Assembly: GCF_004791695.1 (NCBI RefSeq)
Contig: NZ_SRSO01000020.1
Span: 1-64,000 of the forward strand
Reading direction: 5' to 3'
From: Flavivirga rizhaonensis
GTDB taxonomy: Bacteria; Bacteroidota; Bacteroidia; Flavobacteriales; Flavobacteriaceae
DNA length: 64,000 nt
Shown: positions 1 to 7,827 of the stretch, piece by piece
How the letters are laid out: each line of letters opens with the position of its first letter
Position numbering within the stretch: position 1 is the first letter of the stretch
Translations under genes and position numbers: made by a program
The notes under the pieces: model-generated
Database searches by the model: none
The model's input: only the letters and a program-made list of their open reading frames with translations
Told to the model about the DNA's origin: nothing

Positions 1-238
1 CAGTTCCTTAATGTTTGTACCTGTCAAAAACAGAATGGATTATCAAAATAGAATTAGAAAACGACAACAAAATAAAATTAAATACCAATATGCCTTTTTT
101 CAATAAATTTATTCCGGACAGCAGTGCGTGAAGACGGGAATCTAAATACAGAATTTCTTTGACTCAAAAGCCATAATGAAATGAGCAAAAAACCTTTATA
201 GCTCTACCTCGAGGATAGCTCATTTCAAAAATTCTTTA

Positions 239-1372
239 TTAGCTGTATTTAACCTTTCTTAAAATACGTAATGATTCTTTGTAAAGGTTATATAGTTCTT
301 GACTATGTACTTTTAAATAAGGTTTAGCCTCATTAAGTTTGTTTATAGCTTCTTGAAACGAATTAAGGAAACATATAAGATAAGTTCCTGGTAAATTTTT
401 TAAATCTGCCTCTTCTCTTTTTGTAAGTGTTAGCCCTTTTTTGAGTTTCTCTAAAATGGCATTATTAGCGTTATAAATATGATGTAATGCCTTTTTATCA
501 AATTGAGGAGGTTCGAATAATAATGTTGTTTCTATATTATAACTCGCATTGTTTTCGAAGTGAATAGTTGTTTCTTCTAATTGGTAATATTTACTGGAAT
601 TTTGAAGCCCCAGATCTACGTACTCAATAATTTTAAAGCTTTCGTCATCAAATGAAATAGAGACTTCGTCTAAAGCAGAAAAGAATAATCGCACCTGCTC
701 ATTAATTAATTCAATATCTACTCTGGAAAAGAAAACTTCGTCTTTTACAGTTTTTTTTTGACCTGCCCAACAGACTACAAAATATTCTTTAAAAACTTTG
801 TACTGTGCGTTATAGTCTTTACGGGTATTCATAAAATCGAAAACCCCATCAAGCGTATGTTCTATATTGTTTTGTGCGTTATTCTCAATCGCTTCAACGA
901 TTTTAGAATTAACATCTTTTATTTCTATGTCAAATACTTTGGGCATACTCATACTACCATCTCTAAAAAACACTGAGCCTCCATAGTATTTCCAGATATT
1001 TTTTCGAAGTGATGTAATTTTCCCTGTAGGTCTAATAGTTACCAACCCAACTACTTTGTCTTCTGGAAGATGTGGGAATGGAATGTTTTCATATTGTACT
1101 ATGGGTGGATGACTTAAGTAAGCATTGATAAGGTTTTGTATTTTACTATCATCAAAAAAATCAACACCTATAATATTATTGTCTTCATCTTCAACACCAA
1201 TAACGATATAAGAGTTGTTTTTGGGATTGCTATTGGAGAGGGCACAAACATGTTTTAAAAACTTGGCTTTTCCTTCTTTATGACTAATGTCTATTTTTCG
1301 CTTTTTGTCATAAAAACTGTTCTCATCGTTATGAGCTAAGAGGTGTTTTATAAGAAGGCGTTTGTTGATCAT
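239..1372 (-). CDS. AlbA_2 (Schlafen-type) domain ATP-binding-like protein
   Basis: The N-terminal third (about residues 15-125) looks like the AlbA_2/Schlafen putative DNA- or nucleotide-binding domain: an acidic-basic lead-in, the helix FLKHVCALSNS, then the strand-turn-strand SYIVIGVEDEDNNIIGVD typical of the family. The remaining 250 residues match nothing I recognise, and I do not see the winged-helix tail many relatives carry. Such proteins are often called transcriptional regulators or ATP-binding proteins, but the role is unproven. The gene starts 28 nt after the four-helix-bundle gene on the same strand, so the two are probably co-transcribed. The family assignment is fairly secure; the function is not. 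Confidence 0.72.
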   Translation of the reverse strand: MINKRLLIKHLLAHNDENSFYDKKRKIDISHKEGKAKFLKHVCALSNSNPKNNSYIVIGVEDEDNNIIGVDFFDDSKIQNLINAYLSHPPIVQYENIPFPHLPEDKVVGLVTIRPTGKITSLRKNIWKYYGGSVFFRDGSMSMPKVFDIEIKDVNSKIVEAIENNAQNNIEHTLDGVFDFMNTRKDYNAQYKVFKEYFVVCWAGQKKTVKDEVFFSRVDIELINEQVRLFFSALDEVSISFDDESFKIIEYVDLGLQNSSKYYQLEETTIHFENNASYNIETTLLFEPPQFDKKALHHIYNANNAILEKLKKGLTLTKREEADLKNLPGTYLICFLNSFQEAINKLNEAKPYLKVHSQELYNLYKESLRILRKVKYS

Positions 1373-1400
1373 TAATATTATTGTTATTTTTTATTCTCAC

Positions 1401-1790
1401 TCAATCGAATTTAGACCCTTTCCTTTTTGAAGATTTTAAATAGTTAATGAATTTTGAAAGCTGATTAATCAACTCTTCTGCTTGAGAATTTAATTTCTGA
1501 TATGTGTCCTTATCAATATGCTTTCTTCTATAACATCTCAATAATTGTGATTTGCTTTCACAACAAGAACCTCTAGAAAAACCAAGGAACATTATAAACT
1601 CTTTATTGCCACCCCTACCAAAACCTTCAGAAATATTATCCATTACAGAGCCAGATGAACCATTTAATTGTTCTCGTAACTTATAGTCCTTACTCAAGCT
1701 CGTATTTATAATGATATTCCATACTTCGTCACAAAAAATGATAGATTGTTTATAAATCTCCAAATCTTCAAATGAGTTGTAATGTGCCAT
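1401..1790 (-). CDS. Four-helix-bundle protein (23S rRNA intervening-sequence family)
   Basis: A 129-residue all-helical protein. It has the signature order of the TIGR02436/S23-like four-helix-bundle family: FEDLEIYKQS near the N terminus, LREQLNGSSGSVMDNISEGFGRG in the middle, and FLGFSRGSCCESKSQL before the last two helices. Members are encoded within 23S rRNA intervening sequences or as free-standing genes, as here, and are thought to form pentamers; their function is not established. It ends in a basic tail (SSKRKGSKFD). It lies between the SDR gene and the AlbA_2 gene on the same strand. Confidence 0.88.
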   Translation of the reverse strand: MAHYNSFEDLEIYKQSIIFCDEVWNIIINTSLSKDYKLREQLNGSSGSVMDNISEGFGRGGNKEFIMFLGFSRGSCCESKSQLLRCYRRKHIDKDTYQKLNSQAEELINQLSKFINYLKSSKRKGSKFD

Positions 1791-1830
1791 TGGTCTTGAA
1801 TAAAAAAATAAATAATTGACAATAAATAAT

Positions 1831-1880
1831 GTTCCACCATAGTAAAGAAGTCTAATTAAATTTCTTTACTATGGTGGAAC
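1831..1880 (-). terminator. 19-bp perfect inverted repeat overlapping the SDR gene end
   Basis: The arms 1831-1849 and 1862-1880 are perfect reverse complements (right arm TTCTTTACTATGGTGGAAC) with a 12-nt loop. The right arm is coding: it encodes the last codons of the SDR gene (SSTIVKK). The stop codon lies in the loop and the left arm lies downstream. On the minus strand this makes a strong 3' hairpin, but no uridine run follows, so it could be a stabilising 3' structure or a terminator. Confidence 0.6.
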
Positions 1881-2604
1881 TAGCTTGCGCTGTAGGAAAT
1901 ACTAATAAATCGGCAATATTTACATGAGGAGGTCGTGAAATTGCAAAGTAAATAATCTCAGCAATGTCTTTAGCCTGTAAAGCTTTAAAACCTTTGTAAA
2001 CAGAGTCAGCAATTTTATCACCTTTAAAACGAACTTGAGAAAATTCAGTTTCTACCAAACCAGGGTTTATGGCACCTACTTTTATGCCAAAAGGGTTTAA
2101 ATCTATACGCATACCTTCTGTAATAGCCAAAACAGCATGCTTACTAGCACAATACACATTCCCTTTAGGGTAAACCTCTTTGCCTGCTGAGGATCCTATG
2201 TTAATAATATGTCCAGATTGACGAGCCGTCATCTGTGGAATAACGGCTTTGCTTACATAAAGTAATCCCTTTACATTAATATCCATCATAGCATCCCAAT
2301 CGTCAATATTTCCTTCGTTTATAGAATCTAAACCATGTGCATTACCAGCATTGTTTATTAAAATGTCAATGTTCTTAAAAGTATCTGGAAGTGATTCAAT
2401 AGATTGAAGTGTTTTTGCTTTATCACGAACATCGAAGTTTAATAAATGTACATCGGTTAACCGTTCTAATGCTTTTTTGATGGTGTTTAGGCGTTCTAAA
2501 CGTCTGCCACATAAAATCAAATTAATACCATGTTTTGCAAATTCATAGGCAGTTGCCTTACCAATACCACTTGATGCTCCAGTAATCAGGGCTATTTTTT
2601 TCAT
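1852..2604 (-). CDS. SDR family NAD(P)-dependent oxidoreductase (YdfG-like)
   Basis: A classical short-chain dehydrogenase of 250 residues, the usual family length. The cofactor loop TGASSGIG is at residues 8-15 and is followed by CGRR at 32-35, an arginine pair typical of NADP preference. NNAG is at 84-87, the catalytic serine in the GSS stretch near 138, and YCASK with Tyr151 and Lys155. The overall pattern resembles YdfG/serine 3-dehydrogenase enzymes that oxidise 3-hydroxy acids, but the substrate cannot be read from sequence. A perfect inverted repeat overlaps its 3' end. Confidence 0.93.
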   Translation of the reverse strand: MKKIALITGASSGIGKATAYEFAKHGINLILCGRRLERLNTIKKALERLTDVHLLNFDVRDKAKTLQSIESLPDTFKNIDILINNAGNAHGLDSINEGNIDDWDAMMDINVKGLLYVSKAVIPQMTARQSGHIINIGSSAGKEVYPKGNVYCASKHAVLAITEGMRIDLNPFGIKVGAINPGLVETEFSQVRFKGDKIADSVYKGFKALQAKDIAEIIYFAISRPPHVNIADLLVFPTAQASSTIVKKFN

Positions 2605-2833
2605 TTTCTTAATTATAATTTAAAGACAATTTTTTATGCTGTTTTACAGGTTATATGCCTTTTTTAGCAATTCACGTATAAAAATACTTAAAACAAGTTT
2701 AATATCGTATTATTGAGTTTAAATTATAATTAATCCCTAGACTATAAGTTTGTTACGAATGGTAAGAAAGATGTTTTTTAATTACATCTAAATTCATTGG
2801 AATAACTAGTAGCTTAAAAATTAGAATGATAAT

Positions 2834-3943
2834 ATGAGAACTTTAAATAAACTAAAGTTATCACTCTTTTCCTTGATATTAATATTCGTTTTTGGATGTA
2901 ATAGTTCGGAATCAAATAATACAAACTTATTAGCTCCAACTATTTCCATTAAACTGGTAGATGAGTCTGGAGACTTTGAAGAAGTGAATGTTGAAGTTGT
3001 CGATGTTTTGATTAAAATGGATGACAATAGCGATGATGATAATGGGTGGATATCACTTAACTCAGATAAAAAAGTTATAAACTTACTTGATCTCACTGGT
3101 GGAGTTCATGAGGTTTTAGTAGATAGGTTTCCTATCCCCACAGGAACCTTAAAACAAATAAGACTAGTATTAGGTGATAATAATACGATAGTTATTAAAA
3201 ATGATTTGGATGTTGGGGAGACACATGATTTAAAGACGCCAAGTGGTCAGCAATCTGGTTTGAAATTAAAAGTAGATGCGTTAATAGAAGAAGGCTTTAC
3301 TTATGATTTTGTTTTAGATTTTGATGTTGATAAATCTGTTATAGTTGCTGGAAAATCTGGAAATATTAATCTAAAACCAGTAATGAGAGTAACAACAGAA
3401 GTGAGTTCTGGAATTATAGAAGGATCTGTACTTCCTGCTGATGAATCTGCTGTAGCATCTGTTATAGACACCAAAGGAACATCTGAAATTGAAGATGACG
3501 AAGTTATTTCGGCATACACTAATTATACAGGGGATTTTGCGCTCTGGGGAGTTCCTACTGGAACCTATGAGGTTGTACTAACTCCAGTAGATTCAAATTC
3601 TAAATACAAGGTAACAACTGTTTCTGATGTAGAAGTGGTTAATGGAGAAATTACAGTTATAGAACCTGCCATACAATTAGCATTAAAAGTAGGGGCAATT
3701 ACAGGTAAAATACTTAATGAAAATGTTGAAGTAACTGCTTCTGTTATAGTGGATGGTGCAGAGGTACAGGTAAATACAAATCAGGAAGGTGTGTTTCTTC
3801 TTGAGAATATTCCGATTGGAGTCTACAAAATTACATTAACACCAGCAGATGGATTCGGGTTAACTGTAACAGAATTAAATAATGAAGAGGTGAAAGAAGA
3901 TCAAATAAATGATTTAGGGAATATTACCTTACCAGAAGCGTAA
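2834..3943 (+). CDS. DUF4382 lipoprotein with carboxypeptidase-like repeats
   Basis: The N terminus is a lipoprotein signal: basic start, hydrophobic run, lipobox ending FVFGC with Cys22. Residues of about 35-190 fit DUF4382 (opening ISIKLVDESGDFEEVNVEVVDV, later HEVLVDRFPIPTGTLKQIRLVLG). Two beta-sandwich segments resembling the carboxypeptidase regulatory-like fold follow, about 192-285 and 286-365; each contains a phrase of the type VPTGTYEVVLTP or IPIGVYKITLTP. It is probably anchored to the outer membrane or cell surface. A hairpin terminator follows. It stands alone, and its function is unknown. Confidence 0.82.
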   Translation: MRTLNKLKLSLFSLILIFVFGCNSSESNNTNLLAPTISIKLVDESGDFEEVNVEVVDVLIKMDDNSDDDNGWISLNSDKKVINLLDLTGGVHEVLVDRFPIPTGTLKQIRLVLGDNNTIVIKNDLDVGETHDLKTPSGQQSGLKLKVDALIEEGFTYDFVLDFDVDKSVIVAGKSGNINLKPVMRVTTEVSSGIIEGSVLPADESAVASVIDTKGTSEIEDDEVISAYTNYTGDFALWGVPTGTYEVVLTPVDSNSKYKVTTVSDVEVVNGEITVIEPAIQLALKVGAITGKILNENVEVTASVIVDGAEVQVNTNQEGVFLLENIPIGVYKITLTPADGFGLTVTELNNEEVKEDQINDLGNITLPEA

Positions 3944-3971
3944 ATATTTATTCCATGTAAGTATAAATATT

Positions 3972-4008
3972 AAGAGCAGTTTTGAAAGAAACCGCTCTTT
4001 TATTTTTA
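3972..4008 (+). terminator. Rho-independent terminator after the DUF4382 gene
   Basis: Arms AAGAGCAGTTT and AAACCGCTCTT pair with a single A-C mismatch and are followed by TTATTTTT. The hairpin begins about 30 nt after the lipoprotein stop codon. Confidence 0.75.
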
Positions 4009-4083
4009 ACCAACTCTTAACTAGGTTTGTTGAATATTTTAACCAATCCTTAACAGGTTTAGAAGAAAAATTTTAACAATTTG
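4003..4083 (+). repeat. Three direct TTTTAAC repeats upstream of the moxR promoter
   Basis: TTTTAACCAACTCTTAAC starts at 4004, TTTTAACCAATCCTTAAC at 4037, and a shorter TTTTAACAATTTG at 4071. The period is 33-34 bp and the last copy runs into the -33 element. They could be binding sites for a regulator of the bat operon; that is inference. Confidence 0.45.
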
Positions 4084-4111
4084 CATTGCTCAAATAAGCT
4101 TATTATATTCG
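4080..4111 (+). promoter_or_regulatory. Probable promoter of the moxR-bat operon
   Basis: TTTG at 4080-4083 and TATATTCG at 4104-4111 are 20 bp apart. This fits the Bacteroidota primary-sigma pattern TTTG and TAnnTTTG with one mismatch. The expected start is about 16-18 nt before the moxR ATG. Confidence 0.5.
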
Positions 4112-4132
4112 GGCTTTAAAAAAATAAAGAAG

Positions 4133-5134
4133 ATGCAAGAAACAGGTACAATTGATATTAAGACAATTAACGAGAAAATTGAAAAGGAAAGTGCTTTTGT
4201 TGATTTACTGATGCTAGAAATGAATAAAGTAATAATAGGCCAAAAACATATGGTTGAACGGTTACTTATTGGATTGTTAGGTCGAGGACATATTTTACTT
4301 GAAGGTGTTCCGGGATTAGCAAAAACGTTGGCGATAAATACTCTGGCACAAGCGGTAGACGGAAGCTTTAGCAGAATACAGTTTACTCCCGATTTACTAC
4401 CCGCCGATGTTACGGGAACATTGATTTATAACATGAAGGTTAATGACTTTTCTATAAAGAAAGGTCCTATATTTGCTAATTTTGTATTAGCAGATGAGAT
4501 TAACAGAGCGCCCGCTAAAGTGCAGTCGGCTTTACTGGAAGCGATGCAGGAAAAGCAAGTAACTATTGGTGATGAAACATTTGTTTTAGATAAACCGTTT
4601 TTAGTTATGGCAACACAAAATCCGGTGGAGCAAGAAGGAACGTATCCGTTACCGGAAGCTCAGGTTGACCGTTTTATGTTAAAAACGGTTATCGATTATC
4701 CGAAGATTGATGAAGAACAAATGATCATGAGAGCTAATTTGAAAGGTGCTTGGGATAAAGTAAACCCTGTGGTTTCTGTATCTCAAATACTAAAAGCTCA
4801 AGAAGCAGTTCGTGAAGTGTACATGGATGAGAAAATTGAAAAGTATATTCTGGATATTATATTCGCAACACGATATCCGGAGAAATATAAACTTGCAGAT
4901 TTAAAACCTCTTATTTCTTTTGGAGCATCTCCACGTGGAAGTATCAATTTAGCAACCGCAGCTAAATGTTATGCTTTTATTAAGCGTCGAGGCTATGTAA
5001 TTCCAGAAGATGTTCGTGCAGTTGTTTATGATGTGTTAAGACATAGAATAGGTATTACTTATGAAGCTGAAGCCGAAAATGTAACTTCAGTAGATATCAT
5101 TAACAAAATTGTAAACGAAATAGAAGTACCATAA
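4133..5134 (+). CDS. MoxR-family AAA+ ATPase
   Basis: A MoxR-class AAA+ ATPase of 333 residues. The Walker A loop is GVPGLAKT (about residues 58-65), Walker B LADEIN (about 119-124), the sensor 1 region MATQNPVEQEGTYPLPEAQ, and an arginine-finger-type DRF follows. MoxR ATPases act as chaperone-like remodelers that work with von Willebrand factor A (VWA) proteins, and the genes directly downstream encode a DUF58 protein and two VWA proteins. This is the first gene of the bat locus. A TTTTAAC repeat array and a Bacteroidota-type promoter precede it. Confidence 0.96.
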   Translation: MQETGTIDIKTINEKIEKESAFVDLLMLEMNKVIIGQKHMVERLLIGLLGRGHILLEGVPGLAKTLAINTLAQAVDGSFSRIQFTPDLLPADVTGTLIYNMKVNDFSIKKGPIFANFVLADEINRAPAKVQSALLEAMQEKQVTIGDETFVLDKPFLVMATQNPVEQEGTYPLPEAQVDRFMLKTVIDYPKIDEEQMIMRANLKGAWDKVNPVVSVSQILKAQEAVREVYMDEKIEKYILDIIFATRYPEKYKLADLKPLISFGASPRGSINLATAAKCYAFIKRRGYVIPEDVRAVVYDVLRHRIGITYEAEAENVTSVDIINKIVNEIEVP

Positions 5135-5140
5135 AACTAG

Positions 5141-5225
5141 TTCACAGTATTCAGTGGCAGTAAGCAGTTTTTCTAATTACTAAAAGCTGGATATAATTTA
5201 CTGCAAACTGAGACTGTAAACTGTT
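5141..5225. repeat. Dispersed-repeat-like spacer between moxR and the DUF58 gene
   Basis: The spacer contains CAGTATTCAGTGGCAGTAAG at its left end and CTGCAAACTGAGACTGTAAA at its right end. This imperfect CAGT/ACTG-rich pattern is of a kind I associate with flavobacterial intergenic repeats. A related fragment (aactgcaaactgctactgat) occurs near 42383. Confidence 0.45.
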
Positions 5226-5237
5226 TACTAAAAAGAA

Positions 5238-6104
5238 ATGGATACTAAAGAATTACTAAAAAAAGTACGAAAAATAGAGATTAAGACACGTCGTTTGTCT
5301 GATCATATATTTGGAGGCGAATACCATTCGACCTTTAAGGGGAGGGGTATGACTTTTAGTGAAGTACGCCAATACCAATTTGGGGATGACGTTCGTAATA
5401 TAGATTGGAACGTAACGGCACGCTACAGTGAACCTTTTGTAAAAGTTTTTGAAGAAGAACGAGAACTTACCATGATGCTTATGGTAGATGTATCTGGTTC
5501 TGAATTGTTCGGAACAGAGCAGCAATTTAAAAACGAAGTCGTTACAGAAATTGCAGCGACCTTGGCTTTTTCAGCAACTCAAAACAATGACAAAATTGGA
5601 CTTATCTTGTTTTCTGATAGCGTAGAACTATATATTCCACCTAAAAAAGGACGATCGCATGTACTTCGTATTATTCGTGAACTTATAGAATTTAAACCAG
5701 AAAGTAAACAAACGAATTTGGCAGAAGCATTGAAGTTTATGCAAAACGTTATGAAGAAAAAAGCCATTGTGTTTGTATTGTCTGATTTTATGGTAGGTGA
5801 TTATCATCAAACAATGAAAATTGTTTCTGGGAAACACGATGTTACAGGCATACGAGTTTACGATAAACATGAAGAAAGCATACCAAACTTAGGAATGGTT
5901 CAAATGCAAGATGAAGAAACGGGAGAATTGATGTTAGTAAATACGTCATCAAAAAAAGTAAGACTAAATTATGGCAAGTTCTACCAGGAAAAAGTAGCTT
6001 ATTATAAAGAGAGCTTTACAAAATCTGGGGCAGGAGCGATCGATTGTCGTGTTGACGAAAGCTATGTAAAAAAGCTTCTTGGGTATTTTAAAAGAAGAGG
6101 GTAA
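5238..6104 (+). CDS. DUF58 domain protein of the bat locus
   Basis: The DUF58 signature is plain: a conserved N-terminal basic helix (KKVRKIEIKTRRLSDHIFGGEYHSTFKGRG), then FSEVRQYQFGDDVRNIDWNVTARY, then a VWA-like fold starting at MLMVDVSGSELFGT. The metal-site motif DxSxS is intact (DVSGS). It is 288 residues with no membrane segments, the usual form for this family. DUF58 proteins are encoded next to MoxR and are presumed partners of the ATPase. The separation from moxR is about 100 bp of repeat-like DNA, so expression may still be coupled. Confidence 0.94.
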   Translation: MDTKELLKKVRKIEIKTRRLSDHIFGGEYHSTFKGRGMTFSEVRQYQFGDDVRNIDWNVTARYSEPFVKVFEEERELTMMLMVDVSGSELFGTEQQFKNEVVTEIAATLAFSATQNNDKIGLILFSDSVELYIPPKKGRSHVLRIIRELIEFKPESKQTNLAEALKFMQNVMKKKAIVFVLSDFMVGDYHQTMKIVSGKHDVTGIRVYDKHEESIPNLGMVQMQDEETGELMLVNTSSKKVRLNYGKFYQEKVAYYKESFTKSGAGAIDCRVDESYVKKLLGYFKRRG

Positions 6105-6113
6105 ATAATGTAA

Positions 6114-6147
6114 TGTCTGGTTGAGCGCAGTCGAAACCTACTTTAAA
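6114..6147 (+). repeat. TTGAGCGCAGTCGAAA dispersed repeat copy
   Basis: The core GGTTGAGCGCAGTCGAAACC recurs exactly near 50449, is present in reverse orientation near 36393-36408, and recurs in diverged form near 47071. Here it fills the spacer between the DUF58 gene and the next bat gene and creates a spurious in-frame TTG start. Confidence 0.7.
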
Positions 6148-7827
6148 ATGAAGAAAAGTTATTTAAATATTAAGGAACCAAGAACCAAGAACCAAGAATC
6201 AAGTCTGTCTTATCTTTTTGGTAAGCAGACCTTGTCTTGCATCTTTTTTCTATATTCTTTTGTCTCCTTCGGTCAAGTTACTTCAGCAATCGATTCTACA
6301 TCTATAAAAATAGGAGAGCAAATTACATATCATATTCAAGTAGAGGCAGATACTACAAGTCTGGTTGTTTTTCCAGAAGGGCAAACATTTCAGCCTTTAG
6401 AAATGATTGAATCCTACGAAATAGATACTTTAAAAAAGAGTGATAAATACAACCTTATCAAAAAGTATGGTTTAACACAATTTGATTCAGGAGCTTATAC
6501 CATTCCCAGACAAAAAATAATTATTGGAGATAAAACTTTTTTTACCGATTCTCTAAAAGTTGAGGTTAATAACATCGTTGTAGATACTACAAAACAAGGT
6601 TTGTATGACATAAAACCTATCATTGAAGTTAAAAAACCTTCAAGTAATTGGTGGAAATACCTGTTGATAACACTTCTAATTATTGGTGTTGTAGCATTTT
6701 TGTTGTTCTGGTTTATTTGGAGAAAAAAACCATTAACCGAAGAAGAGGAAATTGCATTACTTCCACCATATGATAGGGCTAAATTAGCTCTTAAAAAATT
6801 AGATGAAAGTCATTATTTAGAGCATTCAGAAATAAAAGAATATTATTCAGAGTTAACAGGGATCATTAGAAAATATTTAGATGAAAAGGTATATGATCAT
6901 TCTCTAGAAAGTACGACTGATGAGCTTATTAGTAGACTTCGATTACTTAAAGAAGGAAACCAAATTGATTTAAGTCAGGAAACAATTAAAAATATTGAAA
7001 GTATTCTAAAACGGGCCGATTTGGTAAAGTTTGCAAAGTCTGCACCAGATATCGCATTAGCTGAATTAGATAGAGATACCATTGATAGTGAGATTGATCA
7101 TGTAAAAGAAGTGTTACCAGAGCCAACAGAAGAAGAGAAGCTTTTAGATGAAAAATACCGAGAAGAATTAGAACGTAAAAAGACTCGAAAAAAAATTATT
7201 ATAACCGTAGCAATAAGTGTCTTTTTGATAATAGCTACTATTGTAGGTTTTTCAATAAAATATGGTTTTAAATATGTGAAAGATACCATTATTGGTCATG
7301 ATAGTATTGAGCTTTTAGAGGGCGATTGGGTTACTAGTGAATACGGATTTCCTCCTATAACCATTTCTACACCAAAAGTTTTAAAAAGAATGGATTCTGG
7401 AGTGCCAGAAGAAATGGCGCAACAGGTTGAAGTTACAATGTTTGGCTATGGAAGTTTAATTGATAAGTTCAATGTTGTGGTTGCTACTTCTAAGTATAAA
7501 AACTTGGGTGAAAATAAAATAGATCTAAAACAATCTATAGAAGGAAGTTTCAAAATTCTTGAAGGAACTGGCGCACAGAATATCATAACAAAGAATGAAG
7601 AATTTGTTACTCCAAACGGTGCTGAAGGATTAAAAGTTCACGGTACTTTGGATATGCCGGTGCTAAATTCGGATAAATTTGACAAAGGTAAGTATGCTAC
7701 TTTAGCATTTGTTTCAGAAAACATTGTACAGCAAGTACTTCTTTTATGGAAGCAAAATGATGTTTATGCAGATCAAATGGTAGAGCGGATTTTAAATTCA
7801 GTAGAACTTAAAAAAGCAGAAGAATAA
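6148..7827 (+). CDS. BatD-like two-pass membrane protein of the bat locus
   Basis: I place the start at the ATG at 6148; a TTG at 6121 lies inside a dispersed repeat. Near the N terminus an in-frame (AACCAAG)-type repeat precedes the hydrophobic signal TLSCIFFLYSFVSFGQ, so the leader is unusually long. A periplasmic BatD/DUF4381-like region follows (SIKIGEQITYHIQVEADT), then a membrane segment WWKYLLITLLIIGVVAFLLF with KYL-rich cytosolic helices. A second segment IIITVAISVFLIIATIVGF leads to a C-terminal domain of about 170 residues that I do not recognise. It lies between the DUF58 gene and batA, so it probably works with the MoxR/VWA machinery. Confidence 0.75.
   Translation: MKKSYLNIKEPRTKNQESSLSYLFGKQTLSCIFFLYSFVSFGQVTSAIDSTSIKIGEQITYHIQVEADTTSLVVFPEGQTFQPLEMIESYEIDTLKKSDKYNLIKKYGLTQFDSGAYTIPRQKIIIGDKTFFTDSLKVEVNNIVVDTTKQGLYDIKPIIEVKKPSSNWWKYLLITLLIIGVVAFLLFWFIWRKKPLTEEEEIALLPPYDRAKLALKKLDESHYLEHSEIKEYYSELTGIIRKYLDEKVYDHSLESTTDELISRLRLLKEGNQIDLSQETIKNIESILKRADLVKFAKSAPDIALAELDRDTIDSEIDHVKEVLPEPTEEEKLLDEKYREELERKKTRKKIIITVAISVFLIIATIVGFSIKYGFKYVKDTIIGHDSIELLEGDWVTSEYGFPPITISTPKVLKRMDSGVPEEMAQQVEVTMFGYGSLIDKFNVVVATSKYKNLGENKIDLKQSIEGSFKILEGTGAQNIITKNEEFVTPNGAEGLKVHGTLDMPVLNSDKFDKGKYATLAFVSENIVQQVLLLWKQNDVYADQMVERILNSVELKKAEE
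6172..6203 (+). repeat. AACCAAG short tandem repeat inside the BatD-like leader
   Basis: The heptamer AACCAAG is repeated three to four times (ggaaccaagaaccaagaacc). It is in frame and encodes KEPRTKNQESS ahead of the signal sequence. Repeats of this kind are normally intergenic, so the upstream ATG may not be the true start. Confidence 0.6.

Noticed and set aside
1..106. Open frames at the left window edge
   Set aside because: Two frames stay open for 16 and 34 codons, but neither shows recognisable protein features; edge effect cannot be excluded.
4003..4083. Period-33 repeats as a CRISPR array
   Set aside because: Only three short AT-rich units, no conserved 25-35 bp repeat, no cas genes nearby; treated as regulatory direct repeats.
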